Of a stretch of DNA of 64,000 bases, positions 6,037-14,529 are shown piece by piece; position 1 is the first letter of the stretch, and the number at the start of each line of letters is the position of its first letter. Source of the stretch: JBQTII01 sp052387905 (GTDB lineage: Bacteria; Actinomycetota; Actinomycetes; Sporichthyales; Sporichthyaceae). The DNA lies in the NCBI GenBank assembly GCA_052387905.1, contig JBQTIR010000010.1:1-64000 (forward strand). Direction: 5' to 3'. The notes under the pieces are model-generated. The model saw only the letters and a program-made list of their open reading frames with translations, was not told the origin of the DNA and did not search any database. Made by a program: the position numbers and the translations under genes.

Positions 6037-8991
6037 GTGGCCAAGGTCCGGGTCTACGAACTCGCCAAAGAACTCGGTGTCGAGAGCAAGGTCGTCATGG
6101 CCAAGCTCACCGAGCTCGGTGAATTCGTTCGCAGCGCGTCCTCGACGATCGAGGCGCCCGTAGTACGCAAACTTCAGGAAGCCTTCCCCGGCGGTGCACC
6201 GGCCAAGCCGGCGTCCCGTCGCGCCGCTCCCAAGGCTCCCGCGGCGGCTGCACCGGCCCCCGTCGCCCCGGCGGAAACGGCTGCGCCGACCACCGCCCCG
6301 AGCGCTCCCCCGCCGGTGTCCGCGCCTGTGGAGCTCACACCGCCGCCCGCCCCGGTCCTCCCCGAGACGGTTACGCCGATCGCTGTCGCTCCCCTCACCC
6401 CCGTCGCGCCGCAGGCACCGGCTGCGGTCAGCGCGCCGGCAGCGACCGAGCCGTCCAGTGAGGCCGGCGCCGGTGGTCCGCGTCCAGGCCCGGCCGTGCG
6501 TGCGCCCGGTCCGCGCCCGGGCAACAACCCGTTCTCCTCCCAGTCCGGCATGGCTCGTCCGCCGGCGCGCAATGCGCCACGTCCCGGCGGGACCGGTGCA
6601 CCGGGTGCCCCGCCGGCTCCTGGTGTGCCCGGGGCCCCGCGTCCGCCCCAGGCGGGCCCGGGGGGTCCGCGTCCGGCCAGCTTCGGCGCCGGTCCTGGCG
6701 GTCCACGTCCCGGCGGTCCGCGGCCTTCCATGATGCCCGCACGTCCCAGCGGTCCCGGCGGTCCCGGTGGGGGCCCCGGCGGCTTCGCCGGTCGCCCCAG
6801 CGGTCCCGGCGGCCCGGGCGCACGTCCGGGTGGTCCGGGCGCACGTCCCGGTGGTCCCGGAGGTGGCCCTGGCGGCCGTCCCGGTGGCGGTGGCTTCGGT
6901 GCTCCGCGGCCCGGTGGCGGCGGCGGTGGTGGCTTCGGTGGCGCGCGGCCCGGTGGTGGCGGCTTCGGCGGACCTCCCGGTGGCGGCGCTCCCGGTGGCG
7001 GCTTCGCCGGTCGTCCCGGTGGCGGTGGCGGTCCCGGTGGCGCGCGTGGACGTGGCGGCACAGCAGGCGCCTTCGGTCGCCCGGGTGGGCGTCCGGCCAA
7101 GGGCCGCAAGTCCAAGAAGCAGCGGCGTCAAGAGTTCGACAATATGCAGGCTCCGTCCATCGGTGGCGTGCAGCTGCCGCGCGGTCAGGGTCAGACGGTC
7201 CGGATCCCGCGTGGGTCCTCGCTGACCGACTTCGCCGAGAAGATCGGCGCGAACCCGGCCTCGCTCGTCGCGGTGATGATGCACCTGGGCGAGATGGTGA
7301 CGGCCACTCAGTCCGTCGGCGACGAGACGCTGGAGCTGCTCGCGCAGGAGCTCAACGTCGTCGTGGAGATCGTGTCCCCGGAGGACCAGGACCGCGAATT
7401 GCTGGAGACCTTCGACCTCACCTGGGGTGAGGACGAGGGCGATGAGGACCAGCTGGTCTTCCGTCCGCCGGTCGTGACCGTCATGGGTCACGTCGACCAC
7501 GGCAAGACGCGCCTACTCGATGCCATCCGCAACACGAACGTGATGGGCGGGGAAGCCGGCGGCATCACCCAGCACATCGGCGCGTACCAGGTCATGGCCC
7601 ACGCGGGCGAGGACAAGGAACGACGCATCACCTTCATCGACACCCCGGGTCACGAGGCCTTCACCTCGATGCGTGCCCGTGGCGCCCAGGTCACCGACAT
7701 CGCGATCCTGGTGGTGGCGGCCGACGACGGGGTGAAGCCGCAGACGATCGAGGCGCTCAACCACGCGCAGGCGGCTGGCGTGCCGATCGTCGTCGCGGTC
7801 AACAAGATCGACAAGGAAGGCGCCGACCCGACCAAGGTCCGCGGCCAGCTCACCGAGTACCAGTTGGTGGCCGAGGAGTACGGCGGCGAGACGATGTTCG
7901 TCGACATCTCCGCCAAGCAAGGCATCGGTATCGAGGCCCTGCTTGATGCGGTCATCCTGACCGCGGATGCCTCCCTGGACCTGCGGGCCAACCCGAACCA
8001 GGACGCCCAGGGTGTCGCCATCGAGGCGCACCTGGACCGCGGTCGTGGTCCGGTGGCCACGGTGCTGGTCCAGCGCGGCACGCTGCGTCCCGGTGACTCG
8101 ATCGTCTGCGGCGACGCCTTCGGTCGCGTGCGGGCGCTGCTCGACGAGCACGGCAACACCCTCACCGAGGCGGGCCCCGCCCGTCCGGTCATGGTGCTCG
8201 GCCTGACCTCGGTGCCCGGCGCGGGAGACAACTTCCTCGTCGTGTCCGAGGACCGCGTCGCCCGTCAGATCGCCGAACGTCGCGAGGCGCGCGAGCGCAA
8301 CGCGATGCTCGCCCGGCAGCGCAAGCCGCGGGTCAGTCTCGAGGACTGGCAGGACGCGTTGGCTCACGGCCAGCGCGACGAACTCCTGCTCATCCTCAAG
8401 GGCGACGGGTCCGGTTCGGTCGAGGCCCTCGAGGACGCGCTGCTCAAGATCGACGTCGGGGACGAGGCGCACCTGCGCGTCATCCACCGCGGCGTCGGCG
8501 CGATCACCGAGTCCGACGTCAGCCTCGCGGCGGCGTCGGAGGCGATCATCGTCGGCTTCAACGTCCGCTCCGAGGGCAAGTCCCGCGAGGCGGCCGACCG
8601 CGAGGGCGTGGAGATCCGGTTCTACTCGGTCATCTACCAGGCCATCGAGGAGATCGAGGCGGCGCTCAAGGGCCTGCTCAAGCCGGAGTTCGAGGAGGCC
8701 ATCCTCGGTACTGCGGAGATCCGCAGCGTCTTCCGGTCCTCGAAGTTCGGCAACATCGCCGGATGTCTGGTGCGCAGTGGCGAGATCAGGCGCGGCTCGA
8801 AGGCCCGCCTGATCCGCGACGGCGTCGTCGTGGCACCGAGCTTGAGTGTCGATTCGTTGAAGCGGTTCAAGGACGATGCCGTCGAGGTCCGCGAGGGCTT
8901 CGAGTGCGGTATCGGCCTGGGGTCCTTCAACGACATCAAGGAGGACGACGTGATCGAGACCTTCGAGATGCGTGAGAAGCCGAGGGCCTAG
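6037..8991 (+). CDS. infB: Translation initiation factor IF-2
   Basis: This 984-residue GTPase places initiator tRNA on the 30S subunit. GTG 6037 follows AGAAGGAG. It has an N-terminal IF2_N domain (about 1-55), an Ala/Pro-rich linker and a very long Gly/Pro/Arg-rich stretch (about 145-360). A second IF2_N domain (about 390-440) follows, then the G domain with GHVDHGKT (485-492), DTPGHEAF (near 535) and NKID (near 589), and C-terminal beta-barrel domains. The G/P/R region is built of short GGPGGPRPG-like repeats and is long even for an actinobacterial IF-2. An unusual leader with mini-ORFs and a hairpin precedes the gene. Confidence 0.97.
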   Translation: MAKVRVYELAKELGVESKVVMAKLTELGEFVRSASSTIEAPVVRKLQEAFPGGAPAKPASRRAAPKAPAAAAPAPVAPAETAAPTTAPSAPPPVSAPVELTPPPAPVLPETVTPIAVAPLTPVAPQAPAAVSAPAATEPSSEAGAGGPRPGPAVRAPGPRPGNNPFSSQSGMARPPARNAPRPGGTGAPGAPPAPGVPGAPRPPQAGPGGPRPASFGAGPGGPRPGGPRPSMMPARPSGPGGPGGGPGGFAGRPSGPGGPGARPGGPGARPGGPGGGPGGRPGGGGFGAPRPGGGGGGGFGGARPGGGGFGGPPGGGAPGGGFAGRPGGGGGPGGARGRGGTAGAFGRPGGRPAKGRKSKKQRRQEFDNMQAPSIGGVQLPRGQGQTVRIPRGSSLTDFAEKIGANPASLVAVMMHLGEMVTATQSVGDETLELLAQELNVVVEIVSPEDQDRELLETFDLTWGEDEGDEDQLVFRPPVVTVMGHVDHGKTRLLDAIRNTNVMGGEAGGITQHIGAYQVMAHAGEDKERRITFIDTPGHEAFTSMRARGAQVTDIAILVVAADDGVKPQTIEALNHAQAAGVPIVVAVNKIDKEGADPTKVRGQLTEYQLVAEEYGGETMFVDISAKQGIGIEALLDAVILTADASLDLRANPNQDAQGVAIEAHLDRGRGPVATVLVQRGTLRPGDSIVCGDAFGRVRALLDEHGNTLTEAGPARPVMVLGLTSVPGAGDNFLVVSEDRVARQIAERREARERNAMLARQRKPRVSLEDWQDALAHGQRDELLLILKGDGSGSVEALEDALLKIDVGDEAHLRVIHRGVGAITESDVSLAAASEAIIVGFNVRSEGKSREAADREGVEIRFYSVIYQAIEEIEAALKGLLKPEFEEAILGTAEIRSVFRSSKFGNIAGCLVRSGEIRRGSKARLIRDGVVVAPSLSVDSLKRFKDDAVEVREGFECGIGLGSFNDIKEDDVIETFEMREKPRA

Positions 8992-8996
8992 GCCCG

Positions 8997-9290
8997 ATGT
9001 TCGTCGGAAGTCTGAGTATCGACCTGCTCCTGGGTGATGTGCATTCGCTCAAGGAGAAGCGTTCGGTGATCAGGCCGATCGTGGCGGAGTTGTCCCGCCG
9101 GTTCAGTGTCAGCGTCGCCGAGGTGGGCGACCAGGACCTGCACCGGCGGGCCCTGCTCGGCGTCGCCGTCGTCGCCGGGGACCCCGGGCACTGCCGCGAG
9201 GTGCTCGATGCCTGCGAACGTCTGGTCGCCGGCCGCCCCGAGGTCGACATTCTGAGTGCTCGCCAGAAACTGCACGGAGAAGAGGACTAA
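8997..9290 (+). CDS. DUF503 family protein (YlxP-like)
   Basis: This 97-residue protein has the DUF503 signature: a first strand SLSIDLLLGDVHSLKEKRSV, then VAEVGDQDLHRRALLGVAVV. The family (YlxP of Bacillus) sits between infB and rbfA in many Gram-positive genomes and has no firmly established function. A role in ribosome biogenesis is suggested by context only. It starts 5 bases after the infB stop and its end is 4 bases before rbfA, so it is clearly part of the operon. Confidence 0.88.
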   Translation: MFVGSLSIDLLLGDVHSLKEKRSVIRPIVAELSRRFSVSVAEVGDQDLHRRALLGVAVVAGDPGHCREVLDACERLVAGRPEVDILSARQKLHGEED

Positions 9291-9294
9291 CACG

Positions 9295-9768
9295 ATGGGT
9301 GTCTCACCCGGTGCCGCCGCGCGTGCTCGCAAACTGGCCGACCGCATCAAGGTCGTGGTAGCCGAGACCTTGGAGATGCGGGTCAAGGACCCACGGCTGG
9401 GGTTCATCACGATCACCGACGTCCGGGTCACCGGTGACTTCCGGGACGCCACGGTCTTCTACACCGTCTACGGCGACGACGAGGCTCGCGTCGGGACAGC
9501 CGCCGCGCTGGAGAGCGCCAAGGGCGTGCTCCGTAGCGAGGTCGGCAAGCAGACCGGGGTGCGGCACACCCCATCGCTGACCTTCATCGCCGACGCCCTG
9601 CCGGAGAACGCGAAGAACCTCGACGACCTGCTGGCCGTGGCGGCAGCCGCCGACGCGGAGGTCCACCGCCGCGCCGAGGGCGCGAGCTATGCCGGCGAGG
9701 CCGATCCCTACCGGCACCCGGAACCGGAGAAGACGGAGTCGGACGACACCGAGGAGACGCCGGAGTGA
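9295..9768 (+). CDS. rbfA: 30S ribosome-binding factor RbfA
   Basis: This 157-residue ribosome maturation factor binds the 30S neck and helps 16S rRNA 5'-end maturation. ATG 9295 follows AGAGG. The single KH-like fold shows RARKLADRIKVVVAETLEMR, KDPRLGFITITDVRVTGDFR and the characteristic family segment HTPSLTFIADALPE. The C-terminus is a charged tail rich in E and D. Its last bases overlap the truB start (GTGA). Confidence 0.95.
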   Translation: MGVSPGAAARARKLADRIKVVVAETLEMRVKDPRLGFITITDVRVTGDFRDATVFYTVYGDDEARVGTAAALESAKGVLRSEVGKQTGVRHTPSLTFIADALPENAKNLDDLLAVAAAADAEVHRRAEGASYAGEADPYRHPEPEKTESDDTEETPE

Positions 9769-10691
9769 ACTCTGGCGCCCAGCCGGGCCCGGGCGGCCTG
9801 CTGGTGGTGGACAAGCCCGCCGGGATGACCTCGCACGACGTGGTCGCCATGGTCCGCAGGTTGGCCCGTACCCGCCGGGTCGGGCATGCCGGGACGTTGG
9901 ACCCGATGGCCACCGGGGTGCTGGTGCTCGGGTTGGAACGTTCCACCCGGCTACTCGGTTATGTGTCCGGCGGCGACAAGGAGTACACCGCCACGATCCG
10001 CCTCGGCGCGGTTACCGACACCGACGACGCCATGGGTGAGGTGCTGAGTTCCGCGGACGCGGCCGGCGTGGACCTCGGCGCGGTGGCGGCCGGGATGGCG
10101 GCCCTGCGCGGCGACATCGTCCAGGTGCCCTCGACGATCAGCGCGATCAAGGTGGACGGCAAGCGTTCCTACAGCCGGGCCCGGGCCGGTGAGGCGGTCG
10201 AACTCGCCGGGCGGCCGGTCACGGTATCGGCCTTCGACCTCCTCGACGTCGCCCCCGGCGACGGCGTGCTCGACCTCGCGGTGCGGGTGACCTGCTCCAG
10301 CGGCACCTACGTGCGCGCGCTGGCCCGCGACCTCGGAGCGGGCCTGGGCGTCGGCGGCCATCTCCGCGTGTTACGACGCACCCGGGTAGGTCCGTTCGGC
10401 CTGGCCGGCGCTCACGATCTGAGCGCACTGCAAAACGCGAGCGAGGCCGGGACTTTGGCAGCGTCGATGGTTGCCCTGGGCACCGCAGCCGGTCTGTTGT
10501 TTCCCACCGCTCAGCTCGATCAGGACGAGGCGCGGATTCTCGCTCATGGCGGCTGGATCCGGCATCCGCCTGACAGTGGTCCGTCGCCGGTGGCCGCGTT
10601 CGGCCCGACGGGGGAGTTCCTTGCGCTCGCCGAGCATGCCGAGGGACGGCTGTCCCCGGTCACCGTGTTCGTCCACGGCCAGGACCTGTGA
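9765..10691 (+). CDS. truB: tRNA pseudouridine-55 synthase TruB
   Basis: This 308-residue enzyme makes pseudouridine 55 in the T-loop of tRNAs. The GTG start overlaps the rbfA stop. It has the substrate-binding VDKPAGMTSHDVV near residue 10, the catalytic Asp (D46) in AGTLDPMATG, then YTATIRLG, VPSTISAIKVDGKRSY and CSSGTYVRALARDLG. The C-terminal extension resembles the actinobacterial TruB_C domain. Placement between rbfA and ribF is conserved. Confidence 0.95.
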   Translation: MNSGAQPGPGGLLVVDKPAGMTSHDVVAMVRRLARTRRVGHAGTLDPMATGVLVLGLERSTRLLGYVSGGDKEYTATIRLGAVTDTDDAMGEVLSSADAAGVDLGAVAAGMAALRGDIVQVPSTISAIKVDGKRSYSRARAGEAVELAGRPVTVSAFDLLDVAPGDGVLDLAVRVTCSSGTYVRALARDLGAGLGVGGHLRVLRRTRVGPFGLAGAHDLSALQNASEAGTLAASMVALGTAAGLLFPTAQLDQDEARILAHGGWIRHPPDSGPSPVAAFGPTGEFLALAEHAEGRLSPVTVFVHGQDL

Positions 10692-10769
10692 GCGCCGCGT
10701 GAGCAAACAGGGCGCCCTACGATGAGGCTGGGCCCGGGCGGCCCACGCGGCCACGTCGAGGGAGTGCGG

Positions 10770-11726
10770 GTGCAGGTCTGGCGCGGCGTGGGGGAGCTGA
10801 CCACGTCAGGTCCATGTGTTGCTGCGGTGGGCAAGTTCGACGGGGTCCACCGAGGTCATGCCCTCGTGCTGGCGCGGGCACGTTCCCATGCCGACCGGCT
10901 CGCGCTGCCGCTGGTCGTGGTGACCTTCGATCCGCACCCGGCAGTCATCCTGCGCCCCGAGCTGGCGCCGAAGATGATCGGCACGTTGGAGGACCGCTTG
11001 GCGCGGCTAGGCGCGGCCGGGGCCGACGCAATTCTCGTGGTGCCCTTCACCGCCGCACTGTCCGCCGTGCCGGCGGAGCAGGCCGTCCGAGCCGTGCTCG
11101 TCGAAGCGCTCCAGGTGCGGGTGGTCGTGGTCGGCGCCGACTTCCATTTCGGGCACAGGGCCGCCGGCGACGTCGGCATGCTAGCGGAACTAGGCGCCCG
11201 CCACGGGTTCGTCGTCGATGCGGTGGAACTGCAGGCCGACGGCTCCGATCGTTTCTCCTCCAGCCGGGTGCGCCAGCTGATCGCCGACGGGGAGGTCTCG
11301 GCGGCGGGGGAGATCCTCGGGCGTGCGGTCACGGTGACCGGGACGGTGGTGCGCGGGGAGCAACGCGGCCGTGACCTGGGCTTCCCGACCGCGAACCTGG
11401 ACTGCCCGCCGGATCTGGCGGTGCCGGCTGACGGGGTCTACGCGGGCTGGCTCGATCACGGTGACCTCCGCTATCCGGTGGCCATCTCGGTGGGGGACAA
11501 CCCGACCTTCACCGGTGCCGCCAGACGGATCGAGGCCTACGTACTCGACCGCGACGACCTGGCGCTCTACGGCGAGACCGTCAGCGTGTCCTTCGTCACC
11601 CGCCTGCGGGACATGATCCCGTACACCGGCGTCGAGGCGTTGATCGAGGCGATGAATGCCGATGTCGTGGCCACCCGCCGGGTGCTCGGCCTGGGCAGCG
11701 ATTCGGAGTCCAGCCCCGTCCGCTGA
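10770..11726 (+). CDS. ribF: Bifunctional riboflavin kinase / FAD synthetase
   Basis: This 318-residue enzyme phosphorylates riboflavin to FMN and adenylates FMN to FAD. GTG 10770 is chosen because GAGGGAG lies 5 bases upstream and the protein then begins VQVWRG like its homologues. The N-terminal nucleotidyltransferase domain has GKFDGVHRGH and FDPHP; the C-terminal kinase domain has GFPTANL and VGDNPTF. The first motif has K where most have V or F. A TACGAT at 10718-10723 could be a promoter giving a leader of about 45 bases. Confidence 0.95.
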   Translation: MQVWRGVGELTTSGPCVAAVGKFDGVHRGHALVLARARSHADRLALPLVVVTFDPHPAVILRPELAPKMIGTLEDRLARLGAAGADAILVVPFTAALSAVPAEQAVRAVLVEALQVRVVVVGADFHFGHRAAGDVGMLAELGARHGFVVDAVELQADGSDRFSSSRVRQLIADGEVSAAGEILGRAVTVTGTVVRGEQRGRDLGFPTANLDCPPDLAVPADGVYAGWLDHGDLRYPVAISVGDNPTFTGAARRIEAYVLDRDDLALYGETVSVSFVTRLRDMIPYTGVEALIEAMNADVVATRRVLGLGSDSESSPVR

Positions 11727-11826
11727 TAGCCTCGCATCCGCCGTGTATCGGCCGCGGACGAGTTGTGCCCGGGTGGACCTGCCCCGGAGCGCCGCGCAGC
11801 GACCCACCAAAGGAGCTCTGAAGCCT

Positions 11827-12096
11827 GTGCCGCTCGACAGTGCACAAAAGAAGACGATTCTCGCCGAGTACGCCCTGAGTGAGACCGACACCGGTTCCCC
11901 CGAGGCCCAGGTGGCGATGCTGACCAAGCGCATCAGCGATTTGACCGAACACCTGAAATTCCACAAGCACGACCACCACAGCCGTCGTGGCCTGCTGTTG
12001 CTCGTGGGCCGGCGTCGCCGGCTCCTGAAGTACCTGGCCAAGACCGACATCCACCGCTACCGCTCGCTGATCGAGCGGCTCGGCCTTCGCCGATAA
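11827..12096 (+). CDS. rpsO: 30S ribosomal protein S15
   Basis: This 89-residue primary 16S rRNA-binding protein is the exact family length when started at GTG 11827. It includes LDSAQKKTILAEYALSETDT, GSPEAQVAMLTKRISDLTEH and RRRLLKYLAKTD. AAAGGAGC lies about 11 bases upstream, and a TAGCCT -10 candidate lies at 11727-11732. It is followed by a hairpin and then pnp, the widely conserved rpsO-pnp pair. The leader may carry an S15 autoregulatory structure, but none could be drawn with confidence. Confidence 0.96.
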   Translation: MPLDSAQKKTILAEYALSETDTGSPEAQVAMLTKRISDLTEHLKFHKHDHHSRRGLLLLVGRRRRLLKYLAKTDIHRYRSLIERLGLRR

Positions 12097-12103
12097 CACC
12101 ACC

Positions 12104-12130
12104 GGGGCAGCTCCGATTCGGGGCTGCCCC
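12104..12130 (+). terminator. Hairpin between rpsO and pnp
   Basis: GGGGCAGC (12104-12111) pairs perfectly with GCTGCCCC (12123-12130) around an 11-base loop, 8 bases after the rpsO stop. There is no T-tract, as is common in high-GC genomes. It may be a partial terminator or an RNA-processing site in the rpsO-pnp transcript. Confidence 0.55.
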
Positions 12131-12318
12131 GTCACGTATCCACACCACAGGAGCGGTCGGCGCCGCGGGGAGACCCGCCGCCGGTCCTCGGTAGTGGCAC
12201 CCGGATCCGGGCCCTTGATCTTCACCGGCCCTGCCCCGTGCGCCTCGATCGAAGACCGGCCCGACTCGGGCCCAATGCGACCCGCTGCCCGCTCCGTCAA
12301 CAAAGAGGAGGGGCGCCC

Positions 12319-14529
12319 ATGGAGGGTCCCGAGATCACGTTCGCCGAAGCCCGGATCGACAACGGTTCGCACGGCGTTCGCACCATCCGCTTCGAGACCG
12401 GCCGCCTCGCCAAGCAGGCCGCCGGATCCGCCGCCGTCTATCTCGACGCCGGCACCATGCTGCTGTCGGCGACGACCGCGTCGAAGCACCCGAAGGAAAA
12501 CCTCGACTTCTTCCCGCTCACGGTCGACGTCGAGGAGCGGATGTACGCCGCCGGACGCATCCCCGGCTCGTTCTTCCGCCGGGAGGGCCGTCCCTCCGAG
12601 GACGCGATCCTCACCTGCCGCCTGATCGACCGACCGCTGCGCCCGACCTTCGGCAAGGGCCTGCGCAACGAGATCCAGATCGTCGAGACCGTGCTCGCGC
12701 TCGACCCCGACGATCTCTACGACGTCATCGCGATCAATGCCGCGTCGATGTCCACCCAGCTCTCCGGCATCCCGTTCGCAGGGCCCGTCGGCGCGGCACG
12801 CGTCGCGCTCATCGATGGCCAGTGGGTCGGTTTCCCCCGCCACTCCCAGCTCGAGCGTGCGGTCTTTGACATGGTCGTCGCCGGTCGCGTCCTGGAGGAC
12901 GGCGAGGTCGCGATCATGATGGTCGAGGCCGAGGCCACGACCTCGACGTTGAACCTGATCGCCGAGGGTGCGAGCGCACCGACCGAAGAGGTCGTCGCCG
13001 CCGGCCTCGAGGCCGCCAAGACGTTCATCGCAATCCTGTGCACCGCGCAGCTTGAGGTCGCCGCCAAGGCAGCCAAGCCGACCGCGAACTTCCCCGTGTA
13101 CCTGGACTACTCCGACGACGTCCTGGAGGCCGTGAGTGCGGCGGCCAAGGCCGAGTTGAGCACCGCGATGGCGATCGCCGGTAAGGCCGATCGCGAGGAG
13201 GAGCTCGACCGCGTCAAGGCGGACACCCTGGCCAAGCTCTCGGCACAGTTCGAGGGCCGCGAGAAGGAGCTGTCCGCAGCGTTCCGCTCGGTCACCAAGA
13301 AGGTCGTACGCGAGCGAATCACCAAGGACAAGATCCGCATCGACGGCCGCGGGCTGCGCGACATCCGCTCGCTGCAGGCCGAGGTCGAGGTCGTCCCGCG
13401 GGTGCACGGCAGCGCGTTGTTCGAGCGGGGCGAGACCCAGATCATGGGCGTCACCACGCTGAACATGCTCCGCATGGAGCAGATGGTCGACACGCTCAAC
13501 CCCGAGACCCGCAAGCGGTACATGCACAACTACAACTTCCCGCCGTACTCGACCGGTGAGACCGGCCGGGTGGGTTCGCCCAAGCGCCGCGAGATCGGCC
13601 ACGGCGCACTTGCCGAGCGCGCCCTGCTCCCGGTGCTGCCGACCCGCGAGGAGTTCCCCTACGCGATCCGCCAGGTCTCCGAGGCGCTGAGCTCCAACGG
13701 CTCGACGTCGATGGGCTCGGTCTGCGCCTCGACGCTGTCCCTGCTCAACGCCGGTGTGCCGCTCAAGGCCCCGGTCGCCGGTATCGCGATGGGTCTGGTC
13801 TTCGAGGGCGGGGAGTACGTCACGCTCACCGACATCCTCGGCGCCGAGGACGCCTTCGGTGACATGGACTTCAAGGTCGCCGGTACCAAGGACTTCGTGA
13901 CGGCCCTGCAGCTCGACACCAAGCTCGACGGCATTCCCGCCTCGGTGCTCGGGGGCGCGCTGACCCAGGCCCGCGAGGCCCGCCTGCACATCCTCGACGT
14001 GATGAACGAGGCGATCGATCGCCCCGACGACATGAGCGAGTACGCGCCGCGGATCATCGTCATCAAGATCCCGGTCGACAAGATCGGCGAGGTGATCGGG
14101 CCGAAGGGCAAGATCATCAACCAGATCCAGGCCGACACCGGTGCCGACATCACCATCGACGACGACGGCACCATCTACGTCGGTGCGACCAACGGTGCGG
14201 CCGCCGAGGCTGCCCGCAACACGATCAACGCCATCGCCAACCCGACGATGCCGGAGATCGGCGAGCGCTACCTGGGCACGGTCGTCAAGACCACGACCTT
14301 CGGTGCGTTCGTCTCGCTGGTCCCCGGCCGGGACGGGCTGCTGCACATCTCGCAGCTGCGCAAGATCGCCGGTGGCAAGCGGGTGGAGAACGTCGACGAC
14401 ATCACTCCGGTCGGCACCAAGCTGCTCGTCGAGATCTCCGAGATCGACGCCCGCGGCAAGCTGTCGCTGGTGCCGGTCGTCGAAGGCGAAGACGACGCTG
14501 CTGGCTCCGCTGCGGCGGATTCCGAGTAG
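12319..14529 (+). CDS. pnp: Polyribonucleotide nucleotidyltransferase (PNPase)
   Basis: This 736-residue phosphorolytic 3'-5' exoribonuclease acts in mRNA turnover, and in actinomycetes also as the main 3' polymerase. ATG 12319 has GAGGAGG upstream. It contains two RNase PH-like domains (first near 10-150, second near 340-560), an all-helical linker, a KH domain (about 575-635, VIGPKGKIINQIQ) and an S1 domain (about 650-720, GTVVKTTTFGAFVSLVPGRD). The C-terminus is acidic. The stop overlaps the M16 peptidase start by one base. Confidence 0.97.
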   Translation: MEGPEITFAEARIDNGSHGVRTIRFETGRLAKQAAGSAAVYLDAGTMLLSATTASKHPKENLDFFPLTVDVEERMYAAGRIPGSFFRREGRPSEDAILTCRLIDRPLRPTFGKGLRNEIQIVETVLALDPDDLYDVIAINAASMSTQLSGIPFAGPVGAARVALIDGQWVGFPRHSQLERAVFDMVVAGRVLEDGEVAIMMVEAEATTSTLNLIAEGASAPTEEVVAAGLEAAKTFIAILCTAQLEVAAKAAKPTANFPVYLDYSDDVLEAVSAAAKAELSTAMAIAGKADREEELDRVKADTLAKLSAQFEGREKELSAAFRSVTKKVVRERITKDKIRIDGRGLRDIRSLQAEVEVVPRVHGSALFERGETQIMGVTTLNMLRMEQMVDTLNPETRKRYMHNYNFPPYSTGETGRVGSPKRREIGHGALAERALLPVLPTREEFPYAIRQVSEALSSNGSTSMGSVCASTLSLLNAGVPLKAPVAGIAMGLVFEGGEYVTLTDILGAEDAFGDMDFKVAGTKDFVTALQLDTKLDGIPASVLGGALTQAREARLHILDVMNEAIDRPDDMSEYAPRIIVIKIPVDKIGEVIGPKGKIINQIQADTGADITIDDDGTIYVGATNGAAAEAARNTINAIANPTMPEIGERYLGTVVKTTTFGAFVSLVPGRDGLLHISQLRKIAGGKRVENVDDITPVGTKLLVEISEIDARGKLSLVPVVEGEDDAAGSAAADSE

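Noticed and set aside
6174..7115. Long minus-strand frame opposite the infB Gly/Pro-rich region
   Set aside because: It is a composition shadow of the GC-rich infB codons, with P/G/A repeats and no start signal.
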